From the NCBI RefSeq assembly GCF_900176595.1, contig NZ_LT838813.1, positions 1,426,001-1,490,000 on the forward strand: 64,000 nt of DNA. The letters are read 5' to 3'. The stretch is from Aquiflexum balticum DSM 16537. Its GTDB lineage: Bacteria; Bacteroidota; Bacteroidia; Cytophagales; Cyclobacteriaceae. The notes beneath the pieces are model-generated. The model saw only the letters and a program-made list of their open reading frames with translations. It ran no database searches and was not told the DNA's origin. The position numbers were made by a program, and so were the translations under genes. Positions 38,401-46,890 of the stretch are shown here, one piece after another. Position 1 is the stretch's first letter. The number at the start of each line of letters is the position of its first letter.

Positions 38401-39571
38401 AGACCATTGCCCGTGTTCCGATAGGGGTGTGTTCAAAATAATTTTTAAAGGTAGAGATTTGAAACAACACTTGATTCTCTGTCTCGGGCTCCCATCCCGA
38501 AACCCACATAAGATTATCCCTGGTTTTCAGCAAGGACCGAAAATCATTTTTCTCCATGTAATTCGGTCCAGTTCCCGAAATTCCAAAAAACTCAATGGTC
38601 TTCGATTTCGGATTGTATCGGTTGATCCCTCCTGCATAAGTTCCGATCCAAATACAACCTTGAGAATCTTCATTGATAAAGGAAATGTGATCTACTGCAA
38701 AGAGAGCGTTTGGGTTGACAGGAGGGCGGGAAAGTGCATTCGGGTTGCCGGGAATATTCGGCAATCTTTGAAATGTGCCTTGTTCCCGGTTCATGATATG
38801 GAGTCCATCCCCATCTGAACCGACATAAAAATTACCTTTGCTGTCCTCAAATATAGCCCTGACCCTATTACTAATTAGGGAGGCCGAATCTTTTGGATCA
38901 TGTCTAAAGTGAGTGATCCGACCAGACTCTTTTTCAAACTTATATAATCCAGAAGAAGGGTGTTCCTCAAAATCGAACGCATTGCCTGCGCCAATCCAAA
39001 TCCGTCCGGCATGATCCTCATAGATACTTCTTACTGCTGCCTCTGCAATGGAGCGACCGGCAGGAGTGTCGTCTTGGATATGAACAAAATGCCCGGTCTT
39101 CCTGTCCAAGGTATCGAGTCCTTTTGCTGTTCCAATCCATAAAGTACCCGAGCGATCTTCCAGAAGAGCATAGACCCGATTGTCGCGAAGACTGGTGGTA
39201 TCGCTTGAATCATTTTGGTAATGTGTAAAAGTTTCCTTAGAGGTATCAAGTCTATCCAAGCCCTCATGAACGCTCCCAATCCAGATAATCCCACCTTTTC
39301 CTGCATATAGGCATTCCAGCCGGTTTGTATGAAGCGAGCTGCTGTCATTTGGATTGGACTTAAAATACTTTTTATTCGTCCCATCGTATCTTACCAAACC
39401 ATTGTGGTTATCCGCAAGCCAGATGAAGCCCATATCGTCCTGGCACATTCCCATAATATTGGTACGATTTGGATCAAATATGTGAGGAATAGTTGTGATT
39501 TTAACCTCCTGACTTTTACATAGAAAAGAGATGGTGATAAAAATGAAAAACAGAAAAAAAGTACGAATCAT
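35471..39571 (-). CDS. Hybrid two-component system regulator (HTCS)
   Basis: 1366 residues, full length. A signal peptide (about 1-20), then about 14 periplasmic Reg_prop propeller repeats (WIGTxxGLxxYD-type) and a Y_Y_Y module near 770 (ENLRYKLENFDENW). One transmembrane helix (about 805-830) is followed by HisKA with LTHEFRTPL (His863), the ATPase with DTGKGIP and GTGIGLALTKEL, a receiver with phospho-acceptor Asp1168 in IIVSDVMMPEKDG, and a C-terminal AraC-type HTH (about 1260-1366). HTCS proteins sense oligosaccharides and control carbohydrate-use genes. No SusC/SusD pair or glycosidase is in this window, so its regulon is not visible here. Confidence 0.93.
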   Translation of the reverse strand: MIRTFFLFFIFITISFLCKSQEVKITTIPHIFDPNRTNIMGMCQDDMGFIWLADNHNGLVRYDGTNKKYFKSNPNDSSSLHTNRLECLYAGKGGIIWIGSVHEGLDRLDTSKETFTHYQNDSSDTTSLRDNRVYALLEDRSGTLWIGTAKGLDTLDRKTGHFVHIQDDTPAGRSIAEAAVRSIYEDHAGRIWIGAGNAFDFEEHPSSGLYKFEKESGRITHFRHDPKDSASLISNRVRAIFEDSKGNFYVGSDGDGLHIMNREQGTFQRLPNIPGNPNALSRPPVNPNALFAVDHISFINEDSQGCIWIGTYAGGINRYNPKSKTIEFFGISGTGPNYMEKNDFRSLLKTRDNLMWVSGWEPETENQVLFQISTFKNYFEHTPIGTRAMVFAQDQEAGVWIGTGQGVFGHDVNQSRDSFFTFVQNTLRSVTITDLKFDQAYNLWVGNRWGGAYFFDRQTMTYKLYGPEENGKNGLSSLFQYVILPVDEDTIWIGTNRGLDLFNSKSGKFTHFTPNPKNPNSLSAFDVHSLLQDSNGRVWVGTGNGINLYRKESADFERVLDKTGAAIFEIYEDSKKRIWASSYRSGFFLLDPETGIFNRYYDNTGLITDLLLITGLVEDDSKLLWLYTDIGFIRLDPETKNAALFGYSWKKPNQTGFYSKNAFISKNKEVFVGNATGYFSFMPAELENQYPIEPAPYLSAFFLGDRTISSQTDKKILPKPLNETSEIRLPHHQNTFTFEFGSIDFVTLESEKNLRYKLENFDENWRSGASYTAGYYALPPGEYIFHVQATNRYGKVGQRSVSITVMPPWFTQWWAWLSYTLLLFLLLYWVYGFLLRRKLAQAEVIRLQDLDQVKTRIYTNLTHEFRTPLTVISGIADHILSQPSIETMKEGLPMIKRNSAQLLRLINQMLDLSKLQSGKLSAKMIHDDILGYLKYLTESFHSLADSKDIRLHLLPGFEELYMDFDPEKIQAIFSNLVGNAVKFTPPGGDIYIKMEKISSREVGDFLEIKVKDTGKGIPSQHLPNIFDRFYQVDDSATRSDEGTGIGLALTKELVLLMSGTIEVSSQMGKGTEFTVRLPILKEAPKGNAGELVQQPQSTITELMEASPIGAEEGYDESLPLALLVEDNEDVLSYLELCLQDKYKIQKARNGLQGIQLAIEMIPDIIVSDVMMPEKDGYELVEGLKKDERTSHIPIIVLTAKADLESRLEGLERGADAYISKPFEKKELEVRLRKLIEVRQKLSARYVTLNPEGTPETPAEIQEDAFLKKLRSIVVAHLESEEFGIGELCKELAVSRTQLHRKLKALTNKSTSQVIRTIRMQEAKNLLLNSALNISEIGYAVGYGNPSHFTQEFTKEFGEAPSFFRKG

Positions 39572-39700
39572 TGGTTTTTAAGTGGTTTCTTATCAACAAC
39601 TTAAATAAAATTTATTTAAATTCCTAAGTCAAATTTTAACAATTTTAAAATGTTGAAGAAGGAATATTTCCTGCTTCGAACTACTAAGGTTAGACAATTC

Positions 39701-39805
39701 CCGTTCGGAAAGAAATCCTATGCATTGGGGAAGAAATCCATGCCTTTCGTCCTAAGTCAGGGTTTATGACCATTGATTTTTTATCTTACATTCAAATGCA
39801 TTTAC
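39701..39805 (+). repeat. Dispersed intergenic element, copy 4
   Basis: CCGTTCGGAAAGAAATCC, GCATTGGGGAAG, AAATCCATGCCTTTCGTCC and TAAGTCAGGG, then the tail ACCATTGATTTTTTATCTTA. It is about 560 bp before the next + start, of which about 230 bp are REP-like insertions (40050-40280). Confidence 0.78.
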
Positions 39806-40049
39806 CAAACGCTTCATCTGAATTGGGAATCAAAAATGACTTTATTTATGAGGGACTGGCCCATAAGGGAAACGTTAAGTTCCTATTTTTTCATTTCAGT
39901 TTTTATGCGCTTCATGCCATTGTATTCTACATTATTTTCATTTGAAAATCCATAGGCAAATATTCCCAAATACCCGGATTTTTGAGACCCGGATGTTTTC
40001 CTTATATTTCTGATTATAACATACAAAAAATAACATAAATTGGAGAAAT
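39806..40049. other. Intergenic, nothing recognised
   Basis: AT-rich; only short out-of-context open frames. No motif seen between the dispersed element and the REP-like pair. Confidence 0.4.
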
Positions 40050-40280
40050 CGTCATGCTGACATAGGAAAGCCTGCCCCAATGCTTTCGGGGCATCTCCAG
40101 AGGATCAGTAAATGATAAAATTAGCCTAAATAGAACCTTGTAAGATACCTCGTACTTACTATTGACAGGAACGTGCGTCACTCTAAGGGAAGCGAAGAGT
40201 CTCCTATTATATGGGAGATCCCCCGCAATACTTCGGGGCAGGCATTCGACTCCGCAGGCTCCGTCTCAGTATGAGGAGGC
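40050..40280. repeat. Two adjacent REP/MITE-like elements
   Basis: Element 1 (about 40050-40165) begins CGTCATGCTGA and has GCCTGCCCCAATG and CTTTCGGGGCATCTCC. Element 2 (about 40171-40280) begins CGTGCGTCACTC, then AGCGAAGAGTCTCC, GGGAGATCCCCCGC and CTTCGGGGCAGG. Both are related to the repeat at 16832-16998 and probably lie in the leader of the S9 peptidase gene. Confidence 0.62.
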
Positions 40281-40331
40281 ACACTGTATGTAATAACCTT
40301 TCTGTAAATTCCAAAATTTTCAATACTCAAC

Positions 40332-42350
40332 ATGAAAAATACCATCTTCCTATCCTTATTTCTGGTCTTTTCTTTAAGTTCTTTTGGACAAAACATCTGG
40401 ACTGCAGAGAAAATCATGCAGTATAAAAACATTACTGCTACAAACATTTCCCCTGATGGAAAATTCATTGCCTATGTCGTGAATGTTCCCGTAATGGAAG
40501 GAGAAAAATCAGAATACAACAGTCAACTTTGGGTGGCTGCCACTGACGGAACTATGGATGTGCAGTATACCCGTGGTGAAAAATCCTCCACTGCCCCCCA
40601 ATTCTCACCGGATGGAAAACAGATTGCGTTCCTTTCCAACCGTATTGACAACAAGAATCAGATTTTTGTCTTACGTCTTATGGGCGGAGAAGCCGAACAG
40701 ATTACCTTCACAAAATCAGGAGTAAGCTCATTTAAATGGTCTCCAGATGGCAAGCACATCGCCTACCTGATGAAAGATCCTGAAACCGAAGAAGAGGAAA
40801 AGAGAAAAAAGGAAAAGACCGATGTAATATTGGTAGACAAAGACTATAAATACAATCATATCTATACCATCTCAATTGAGGCGGCAAAAGACGGTAACCG
40901 TAAAACGAAACAATTGACCGGAGGCACCTATCATGTGAATGGTTTCGATTGGTCACCCGATGGCAGCACGATTGCATTTTCTTTTGCCCCTAATCCCACC
41001 ATCAATGATGGAGGACTGGAATCCGATATTGCGACCATTCCGGCAGACAGCGGAAAAGTAACAACTATTGTAAAAAGACCCGGAGTGGATACAGGCCCTA
41101 GATATTCACCGGATGGCAAATGGATAGCCTTTCAGTCTTCAGGTGGAAGACCCGAAAGAGTGGGACTTACGGATATATATAAAGTTGCTGCAAATGGAGG
41201 CGAAGTGATTGAACTTCAAAAAACACCGGATCGTAGTGCTAACATCGTCGCTTGGTCTGAAGACGGAACCCATCTTTTTATTGCTGAAAATTACAAAACC
41301 TCTCAGGCTTTGGTAGCCCTGCCTTCGAGCAGTGATCTGCAATTGCCCAAGGGAGATTACTTGGCCTATTCAGAATCTGAATTGCCTATTCTGACTTCGA
41401 CAAATGGCTCGGCGGGGGCATTTTCGGTAAGTAAATCCGGAAATCGGATCAGCTTCACCTTCGAAGATGTGAATACCCCAAAAGAGGTGTTTACCGCAGG
41501 AATCCGGGGTGAAAACGCAAAGAAAATAAGCAGTATCAATTCCAATTTCGATGCCCCTCCCCTTGGAAAAACCGAGGTGATTTCATGGAAATCAAAGGAT
41601 GGCTTGGTCATAGAAGGAATTCTCACCTATCCGGTCGATTATCAACCGGGCAAAAAATACCCGATTATCCTGCAAATTCATGGAGGACCGGCAGGAGTAT
41701 TCTCGCAAACCTATACCGGTGCGCCCTCTATTTACATGACCCAGTTTTTTGCGCAGCATGGATTTATCGTGCTACGTCCCAATCCACGGGGCAGCACAGG
41801 CTATGGAAAAGATTTCCGTTATGCCAATGTACGCGATTGGGGTTTTGGGGATTATGAGGATCTAATTACGGGAGTGGATCATGTCTTGGATATGGGAATT
41901 GCCGACAGCAATAATCAGTTTGTCATGGGTTGGAGTTATGGAGGCTATATGACCAGTTGGATCGTGACCCAAACCGATCGGTTCAACGCAGCCAGCATGG
42001 GCGCCGGTTTACCCAACTTGATCTCTATGGTGACTACTACTGATATTCCTGACTACATTGTGGTGCATGCCGGTGGCAAAGAATATTGGGAAGATTACGA
42101 GGAGTACGAAAAACATTCTGCCATCTACTACATGAAAAATGTGGTCACTCCCACTCAGGTAATTCACGGTGCCAATGATTTGCGTGTGCCCCTCGCTCAG
42201 GGTCAGGAGTTCTATAATTCCTTGAAACGAAAAGGAGTGGACACAGAAATGATCATGTATCCCCGCACGCCGCATGGACCCACTGAACCCAAATTCCTGA
42301 TGGATGTTTCCCCGCGCATTTTGACCTGGTTTGAGAAATATATGAAGTGA
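40332..42350 (+). CDS. S9 prolyl oligopeptidase-type peptidase
   Basis: 672 residues, exported (signal ends about SSFGQ). N-terminal PD40/WD-like propeller repeats (SPDGKFIAYV, SPDGKQIAFLS, SPDGKWIAFQS) precede the hydrolase: nucleophile GWSYGGY with Ser535, Asp616 in GANDLRVP and His648 in TPHGPTEP. It acts as a dipeptidyl- or acylaminoacyl-peptidase in the periplasm. A second S9 gene is at 51642. Confidence 0.92.
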   Translation: MKNTIFLSLFLVFSLSSFGQNIWTAEKIMQYKNITATNISPDGKFIAYVVNVPVMEGEKSEYNSQLWVAATDGTMDVQYTRGEKSSTAPQFSPDGKQIAFLSNRIDNKNQIFVLRLMGGEAEQITFTKSGVSSFKWSPDGKHIAYLMKDPETEEEEKRKKEKTDVILVDKDYKYNHIYTISIEAAKDGNRKTKQLTGGTYHVNGFDWSPDGSTIAFSFAPNPTINDGGLESDIATIPADSGKVTTIVKRPGVDTGPRYSPDGKWIAFQSSGGRPERVGLTDIYKVAANGGEVIELQKTPDRSANIVAWSEDGTHLFIAENYKTSQALVALPSSSDLQLPKGDYLAYSESELPILTSTNGSAGAFSVSKSGNRISFTFEDVNTPKEVFTAGIRGENAKKISSINSNFDAPPLGKTEVISWKSKDGLVIEGILTYPVDYQPGKKYPIILQIHGGPAGVFSQTYTGAPSIYMTQFFAQHGFIVLRPNPRGSTGYGKDFRYANVRDWGFGDYEDLITGVDHVLDMGIADSNNQFVMGWSYGGYMTSWIVTQTDRFNAASMGAGLPNLISMVTTTDIPDYIVVHAGGKEYWEDYEEYEKHSAIYYMKNVVTPTQVIHGANDLRVPLAQGQEFYNSLKRKGVDTEMIMYPRTPHGPTEPKFLMDVSPRILTWFEKYMK

Positions 42351-42689
42351 TAGATATAGATGTGAGGCTTTAGGGTTGATTTTTGATTGGCTCATCCCCA
42401 TACTTCCAGCCAAAAATTCTTAATAAACTTAAAGGTTCGATCAATTTGCTTATGTATGATTCTATAAAACCTATTTAATTAGGATAAATAGAAATGAATA
42501 TTTTAGAATTTTCAAAAATTTTTTTAGGAATTCCGGGCAGTTACGCGATCGAATCCGGGACCTTTATGCACGTACAAACATTGAAGAAATGGTAGCCGAC
42601 GTAAGTCCTTTTTTTTTTATCCGGCCGATGAAAAGAAAATCAGGTTGTTTTTACCAATTATTGAACAGGCAGATTTGGGTTAAAATAAA
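42351..42689. other. Intergenic region, no clear gene
   Basis: A 33-codon open frame from 42494 (MNILEFSKIFLG...) and a second frame reading RIRDLYARTNIEEMVADV are present, but nothing I can recognise. The downstream part carries the dispersed element. Confidence 0.35.
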
Positions 42690-42802
42690 CCCTCCTTCGG
42701 GAAATAAACCCTCCTTCGGGAAATAAAACCCCACATTGGGGAAGAAATCCATGCATTTCATCCTAACTCATCCTTCTCGAACCATGGGATTTTTTAATTT
42801 AA
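42690..42802 (+). repeat. Dispersed intergenic element, copy 5, with tandem 19-bp duplication
   Basis: The element opens with an exact 19-bp tandem repeat, CCCTCCTTCGGGAAATAAA at 42690-42708 and 42709-42727. This is followed by AACCCCACATTGGGGAAG, AAATCCATGCATTTCATCC and a T-rich tail ACCATGGGATTTTTTAATTT. The core ends about 94 bp before the next ATG. Confidence 0.8.
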
Positions 42803-42863
42803 TAAAAGAATAGCCAGTCCAAGCGGATTTTCAATTCGATTGTTAACCCTTAAATAAAAACCA

Positions 42864-44408
42864 ATGAAAAAGCTCCTAGTACCATTTCTGGCCATTTTAT
42901 TCCTGGCGTCCTGTGGAATGGAAAGCGTGACCGACATGCAGCCAGATCAAGAAGTCACCTCCGAAGACCTCCTTATCGAAGGGATTGGCACAGATAAATT
43001 AAACGAAAACATGCGGTTAGCACCTGCCGGATCGTGTGAAAGTGATTGTATTGAACAGGGAGGTTCAGTTTTCTTTTCTGTTTCCGATGTGGCTACGCTA
43101 AGGGTTGGCAGAAACACAAAATCGGTAAACTACTCCGCTTACAACACCGAAACAGATTTTGTAGTGGAAGTGACCTATGCCATTACTGCCGGACCTCCAA
43201 ATGCAAAGGCCACCATTAGGATTGATATTGCCGGCAATATAATGGAATACACAGATGTGAGTTCAGGCAGCAAGGTTAGCCATACTGTGCCTCTTGCTGA
43301 GGGCTGGGCCGGATGCGACGAAGTTACCTTTAGCGTAGTACAGGAGGGATTAGGTGCTCCAATCACATTCAGCGAAAGCTATGCCTTAATACCTGTTTGT
43401 TCTGTCGTTGCACCTCCCCTTACGGTGGAGAAGACCGCGGTAGGCACCTACGACCGGACGGTTAACTGGCAGCTAATGAAAACCGTGAGCCAGGGCAGCC
43501 ACACGGGCGCCCCCGGTGACGAGTTTCTCTCCAACTGGACGGTGACAGCCACCAAGTCAGAAATCTCCGCGAACTACTCTGTGACGGGGACCATCACGGT
43601 CACGAACCCGAACAGCTTCGCCGTGCCCTTCACCCTTGCTGACGTGCTCAATGACGGCACAGTTGCCGTCATCACGTGTCCAGGAACGGGTGACAACACG
43701 GGTACGGTGGCCGCCGGTGGCTCTGTTTCCTGCGCCTACTCCGCCGCTCCGAAGGATGGCAGCGCGACCCTGAACACAGCCACCGTGACATTTGATGTAG
43801 GTTCGGGCTTGACCAACGCTAGCGCAACCGCTGATGTAACTTTCACCGAGAATCTCATCGGCGACGAAGCTGTCACGTTGAGCGATCCGCGGGTCGCGTA
43901 CTCCGAGCTGATTTCGACTACCACCGTTGAAATCTTTACGGAGACATTCACCTGTCCAACAGACCAGAGTCTGTACACCGACGGGGTTTACATGGAGACT
44001 TTTACGAACATCGCATACCTCGATGGGGACAACACCGACTTGGAGGCCTCAGCCGAAGTGACCATCAATTGCTATTTGCCTTCATCTGAATGCTTCTCAC
44101 CTGATTTCTGGAGCCAGAACACCAAGTTTTGGACCGGATACGACCCGAGTGATCTGTATGCTGATGTCTTCGGGGTCCCCCGCTTTGGCACATTGCTGGA
44201 GAACGTTACTGCCAACGGTGGTGGCGCCAACGCACTGGCCCGTCACTCGGTGGCCGCCATTCTGAACGCCACCAGAACCGAAGTGGGCTACGACCTGACG
44301 GTGTCTGAGATCATCGCCGGCGTACAGGCGGCCTACGCTTCGGGTGACTTCGAGTCCTTCAAGAACGTACTCGAGGTAGAAAACGAAAAGGAATGCCTTA
44401 TAAGATAA
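42864..44408 (+). CDS. Lipoprotein with native leader and GC-rich adhesin-like body
   Basis: 514 residues. The lipoprotein leader LLVPFLAILFLASCG has its lipobox Cys about residue 17. A short host-like domain comes next (about 55-185). From about 43420 the DNA becomes markedly GC-rich and encodes a DUF11-like repeat (KTVSQGSHTGAPGDEF, TITVTNPNSFAVPFTLADVL) and a C-terminal CFSPDFWSQNTKFW module. The same leader and repeat recur in the gene at 45275. The reading frame continues past the stop into the DUF1566 frame (44412-44888). Predicted surface protein, partner unknown. Confidence 0.75.
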   Translation: MKKLLVPFLAILFLASCGMESVTDMQPDQEVTSEDLLIEGIGTDKLNENMRLAPAGSCESDCIEQGGSVFFSVSDVATLRVGRNTKSVNYSAYNTETDFVVEVTYAITAGPPNAKATIRIDIAGNIMEYTDVSSGSKVSHTVPLAEGWAGCDEVTFSVVQEGLGAPITFSESYALIPVCSVVAPPLTVEKTAVGTYDRTVNWQLMKTVSQGSHTGAPGDEFLSNWTVTATKSEISANYSVTGTITVTNPNSFAVPFTLADVLNDGTVAVITCPGTGDNTGTVAAGGSVSCAYSAAPKDGSATLNTATVTFDVGSGLTNASATADVTFTENLIGDEAVTLSDPRVAYSELISTTTVEIFTETFTCPTDQSLYTDGVYMETFTNIAYLDGDNTDLEASAEVTINCYLPSSECFSPDFWSQNTKFWTGYDPSDLYADVFGVPRFGTLLENVTANGGGANALARHSVAAILNATRTEVGYDLTVSEIIAGVQAAYASGDFESFKNVLEVENEKECLIR

Positions 44409-44411
44409 TCA

Positions 44412-44888
44412 TTGGAAATAGGTGAAGCATACCAGGGTGGAATAATTGCCTATATCTTACAGCCGGGTGACGAGGGCTATGATACCAAAGTAACCCACGG
44501 CATAATAGCTGCTCCAGTCGACCAAAGTACAGGTATTCAATGGTACAACGGAAGTTATACAACAACAGGGGTAACAGGCACAGCCTTGGGCACAGGGCAG
44601 GCAAATACAACAGCCATTGTAAACAGCCAGGGATCCGGAAGCTATGCTGCACAACTCTGCAATGATTTAGTTTTAAATGATTATGACGAATGGTATTTAC
44701 CTAGCAAAGATGAGTTGAACAAACTTTATCTGAATAGAGAGGCAATTGGTGGTTTTTTAATTAGTGTCCTCTATTGGAGTTCTACAGAGAACGCCGCCCT
44801 GTATGCGTGGACTCATGACCTCAATGGTTTCCAGGTCTTCAACATTAAGGACCTCAGGCTTAGGGTTCGTGCAGTTCGGACCTTTTAA
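44412..44888 (+). pseudogene. DUF1566 (Lcl) domain cut off by an in-frame stop
   Basis: 158 residues in exactly the same frame as the preceding lipoprotein (one TCA codon after its TAA), with no good start (only TTG). It has GEAYQGGIIAYI, WYLPSKDELNKLY and YWSSTENA near the end, typical of DUF1566/FISUMP-like surface proteins. It was probably once the C-terminal domain of a lipoprotein; the GC-rich cassette now sits between the leader and this domain. It could be expressed only by readthrough or from a TTG. Confidence 0.6.
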
Positions 44889-44934
44889 CCATATAGCTAT
44901 TAAAATATTACCGCGCAGCGGTCGCATTTTTGAG

Positions 44935-44971
44935 AAACTGGCAGGGAGTAAATCCTTGCCAGTTTTTTGTT
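44935..44971 (+). terminator. Terminator after the DUF1566 frame
   Basis: Stem AAACTGGCAGGG / CCTTGCCAGTTT (one mismatch) followed by TTTTG and TTTT. It lies 47 bp past the stop at 44888. Confidence 0.8.
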
Positions 44972-45109
44972 TTAAAAGGTTAGAAGAAAGTTTAATAAAT
45001 CTAACCAGACGGTAGCAAGGGCTAAAATCATGATGATTGGATTTAGAAAATAGTCTGAAGAGTTATCAAGAATTCTATCATAAATTTCAGAACGAACTGA
45101 ATCACCTTC

Positions 45110-45215
45110 TCTTCCAAAATATCTCCTTCGGAAAATAAATCCCGATATTGGGGAAGAAATCCATGTCTTTCGTCCCAACTCATCCATCTCGAACCATGGG
45201 ATTTTTTAATTTAAT
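45110..45215 (+). repeat. Dispersed intergenic element, copy 6
   Basis: TTCCAAAATATCTCCTTCGG, AAAATAAATCCC, GATATTGGGGAAG, AAATCCATGTCTTTCGTCC, then CATCTCGAACCATGGGATTTTTTAATTT. The stretch from here to the ATG of 45275 is nearly identical to that before 42864, showing a segmental duplication that includes the promoter region and leader. Confidence 0.82.
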
Positions 45216-45274
45216 AAAAGAATAGCCAGTCCAAGCGGATTTTCAATTCGATTGTTAACCCTTATTTAAAAACT

Positions 45275-46495
45275 ATGAAAAAGCTCCTTATACCTTTCCT
45301 CGCCATTTTATTTCTGGCTTCCTGTGAAATGGAAAGCATAAATGACATACAGCCCGAACAGGAAATCTCCTCTGCAGACCTTCTCAGTGAAGGAGATGCC
45401 GAAGATATTTTAAACTCACAAATGCGGATAGGAACCAGCCTTGAAATAGCCAAGACAGTGTTAGCGACCTACGACCGGACGGTGAGTTGGGTGGTCGAAA
45501 AGACCGTGAGCCAGGACAAGCACATGGGCGCCCCTGGTGACGAGTTCTTGGTCAACTGGACTGTGGAGGCCACCAAGTCCGAGAACATCGGGAACTACAA
45601 GGTCACGGGGTCCATCTCGGTCACCAACCCGAACGACTTCTCTGTTCCCTTCACCCTTTCCGACGTACTGAATGATGGCACTGGAGCCATAATCGTATGC
45701 CCTGGGACCAATGACAACACTGGTACAGTGCCCGCCGGTGGCTCCGTCTCCTGCGACTACTCGGCCTCGCCGTTTGACGCCAGCGCCACGGAGAACGAAG
45801 CCACCGTGACCTCGGACGTCGGTGGGAACTCCACGACCGAGGGCTTCGCCTGGTCGGTGAACGTCATCGGTGACGATGCGGTCACATTGAGCGATCCCAG
45901 GGTTGCCTACTCCAAGCTGATCTCCGAGACCACGGTCGAAATCTTCCCGGAGACCTTCACCTGTCCGGCCGACCAGAGCCTGTACATTGACGGGGTCTAC
46001 ACCGAGACTTATACGAACACCGCCTACCTCGATGGGGCGAACACCGACCTTGAGGCCTCGGCGGAGGTAAGTATCCGCTGCGAGTTGCCCCCGAGCGATG
46101 GGTGTGCACTGACCCAAGGATACTGGAAGACGCACTCCGAGTTCGGACCCGCCCCGTATGATGATACCTGGGCCCTGTTACCTAGCGGGGCCAGCACGAC
46201 GTTTTACCTCAGCGGTTCCACCTGGATACAAGTGTTCAACACTGCGCCAGCCAGGAATGCCTACTATCAGCTAGCCCACCATTTTATGGCGGCAAAGCTG
46301 AACGTGCTGAACGGTGCCAGCCCATCGGCGGTCTCATCTGAACTCAGCGCTGCGGAAGCGCTTTTCAATACCTATACTCCGGCTCAGATAGCCGCGGAAT
46401 CCCCAAACAGTCCTCTCCGCGCCCAGATGCTCACCCTTGCATCGACGCTAGACAATTATAACAACGGCATCATTGGCCCGGGACACTGCAACTGA
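45275..46495 (+). CDS. Lipoprotein with GC-rich body and GYWKTHS C-terminal module
   Basis: 406 residues; the lipoprotein leader LLIPFLAILFLASCE closely matches that of the gene at 42864. From about 45450 the sequence is strongly GC-rich with codon usage unlike the host genes. It encodes the same DUF11-like repeat (KTVSQDKHMGAPGDEF, SISVTNPNDFSVPFTLSDVL) and then a CALTQGYWKTHS domain, a module recalled from GC-rich secreted proteins of actinobacteria and archaea. It is well separated (terminator at 46541) from the next gene. Likely laterally acquired body; function unknown. Confidence 0.75.
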   Translation: MKKLLIPFLAILFLASCEMESINDIQPEQEISSADLLSEGDAEDILNSQMRIGTSLEIAKTVLATYDRTVSWVVEKTVSQDKHMGAPGDEFLVNWTVEATKSENIGNYKVTGSISVTNPNDFSVPFTLSDVLNDGTGAIIVCPGTNDNTGTVPAGGSVSCDYSASPFDASATENEATVTSDVGGNSTTEGFAWSVNVIGDDAVTLSDPRVAYSKLISETTVEIFPETFTCPADQSLYIDGVYTETYTNTAYLDGANTDLEASAEVSIRCELPPSDGCALTQGYWKTHSEFGPAPYDDTWALLPSGASTTFYLSGSTWIQVFNTAPARNAYYQLAHHFMAAKLNVLNGASPSAVSSELSAAEALFNTYTPAQIAAESPNSPLRAQMLTLASTLDNYNNGIIGPGHCN

Positions 46496-46540
46496 TGCAA
46501 TAAGGCTCGACATCACGTCGCGCTAGTCGATTTACGAAGT

Positions 46541-46575
46541 GGGGAGCGCATTCACGCTCCCCGTTTTGCTTTTGA
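46541..46575 (+). terminator. GC-rich terminator
   Basis: Perfect stem GGGGAGCG / CGCTCCCC with a 6-nt loop and GTTTTGCTTTT after it; 46 bp after the stop of the GYWKTHS gene. Its GC-rich stem suggests it came with the foreign body. Confidence 0.82.
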
Positions 46576-46890
46576 ATGGTTAATTCAACCCTGCATGCCA
46601 TCAGGCAGGTACTTTGTGATTAATGGATAAATTGAAAAGGCCAATAATAGATCTATCCATTTCAGTGTATATCAATTGCTGTTTCTATGATTCCTTAAGA
46701 GCTTGCCCGCCGCTACGGGGAATCAATTCGGTTAGCCTCTCATGCCAATGTGGGGCAAATAATGATAATCAAGCCCAGATCCCCCAACTCTGAAAGCCTG
46801 TCTGCTGACAGATAGAAGTTGAATTTGAAAAAAATACCTCCTGAATTTCAATCACAAGAAATATTTTTCATCAAACCGGATCCCATTCTC
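46576..46890. other. Intergenic region, nothing recognised
   Basis: Only short open frames of no recognisable family. It leads into the dispersed element, copy 7. Confidence 0.4.

Noticed and set aside
38300-38818. 172-codon + strand open frame inside the HTCS gene
   Set aside because: Fully antisense to well-conserved propeller repeats; translation looks random.
42494-42595. 33-codon open frame MNILEFSKIFLG...
   Set aside because: No homology I recognise, no ribosome-binding signal and low-complexity context; probably chance.
45461-46135. 224-codon antisense open frame (- strand) inside the GC-rich lipoprotein gene
   Set aside because: High-GC DNA lengthens chance open frames; the sense strand has a clear leader, domains and terminator, while the antisense product has no recognisable motif and no start context.
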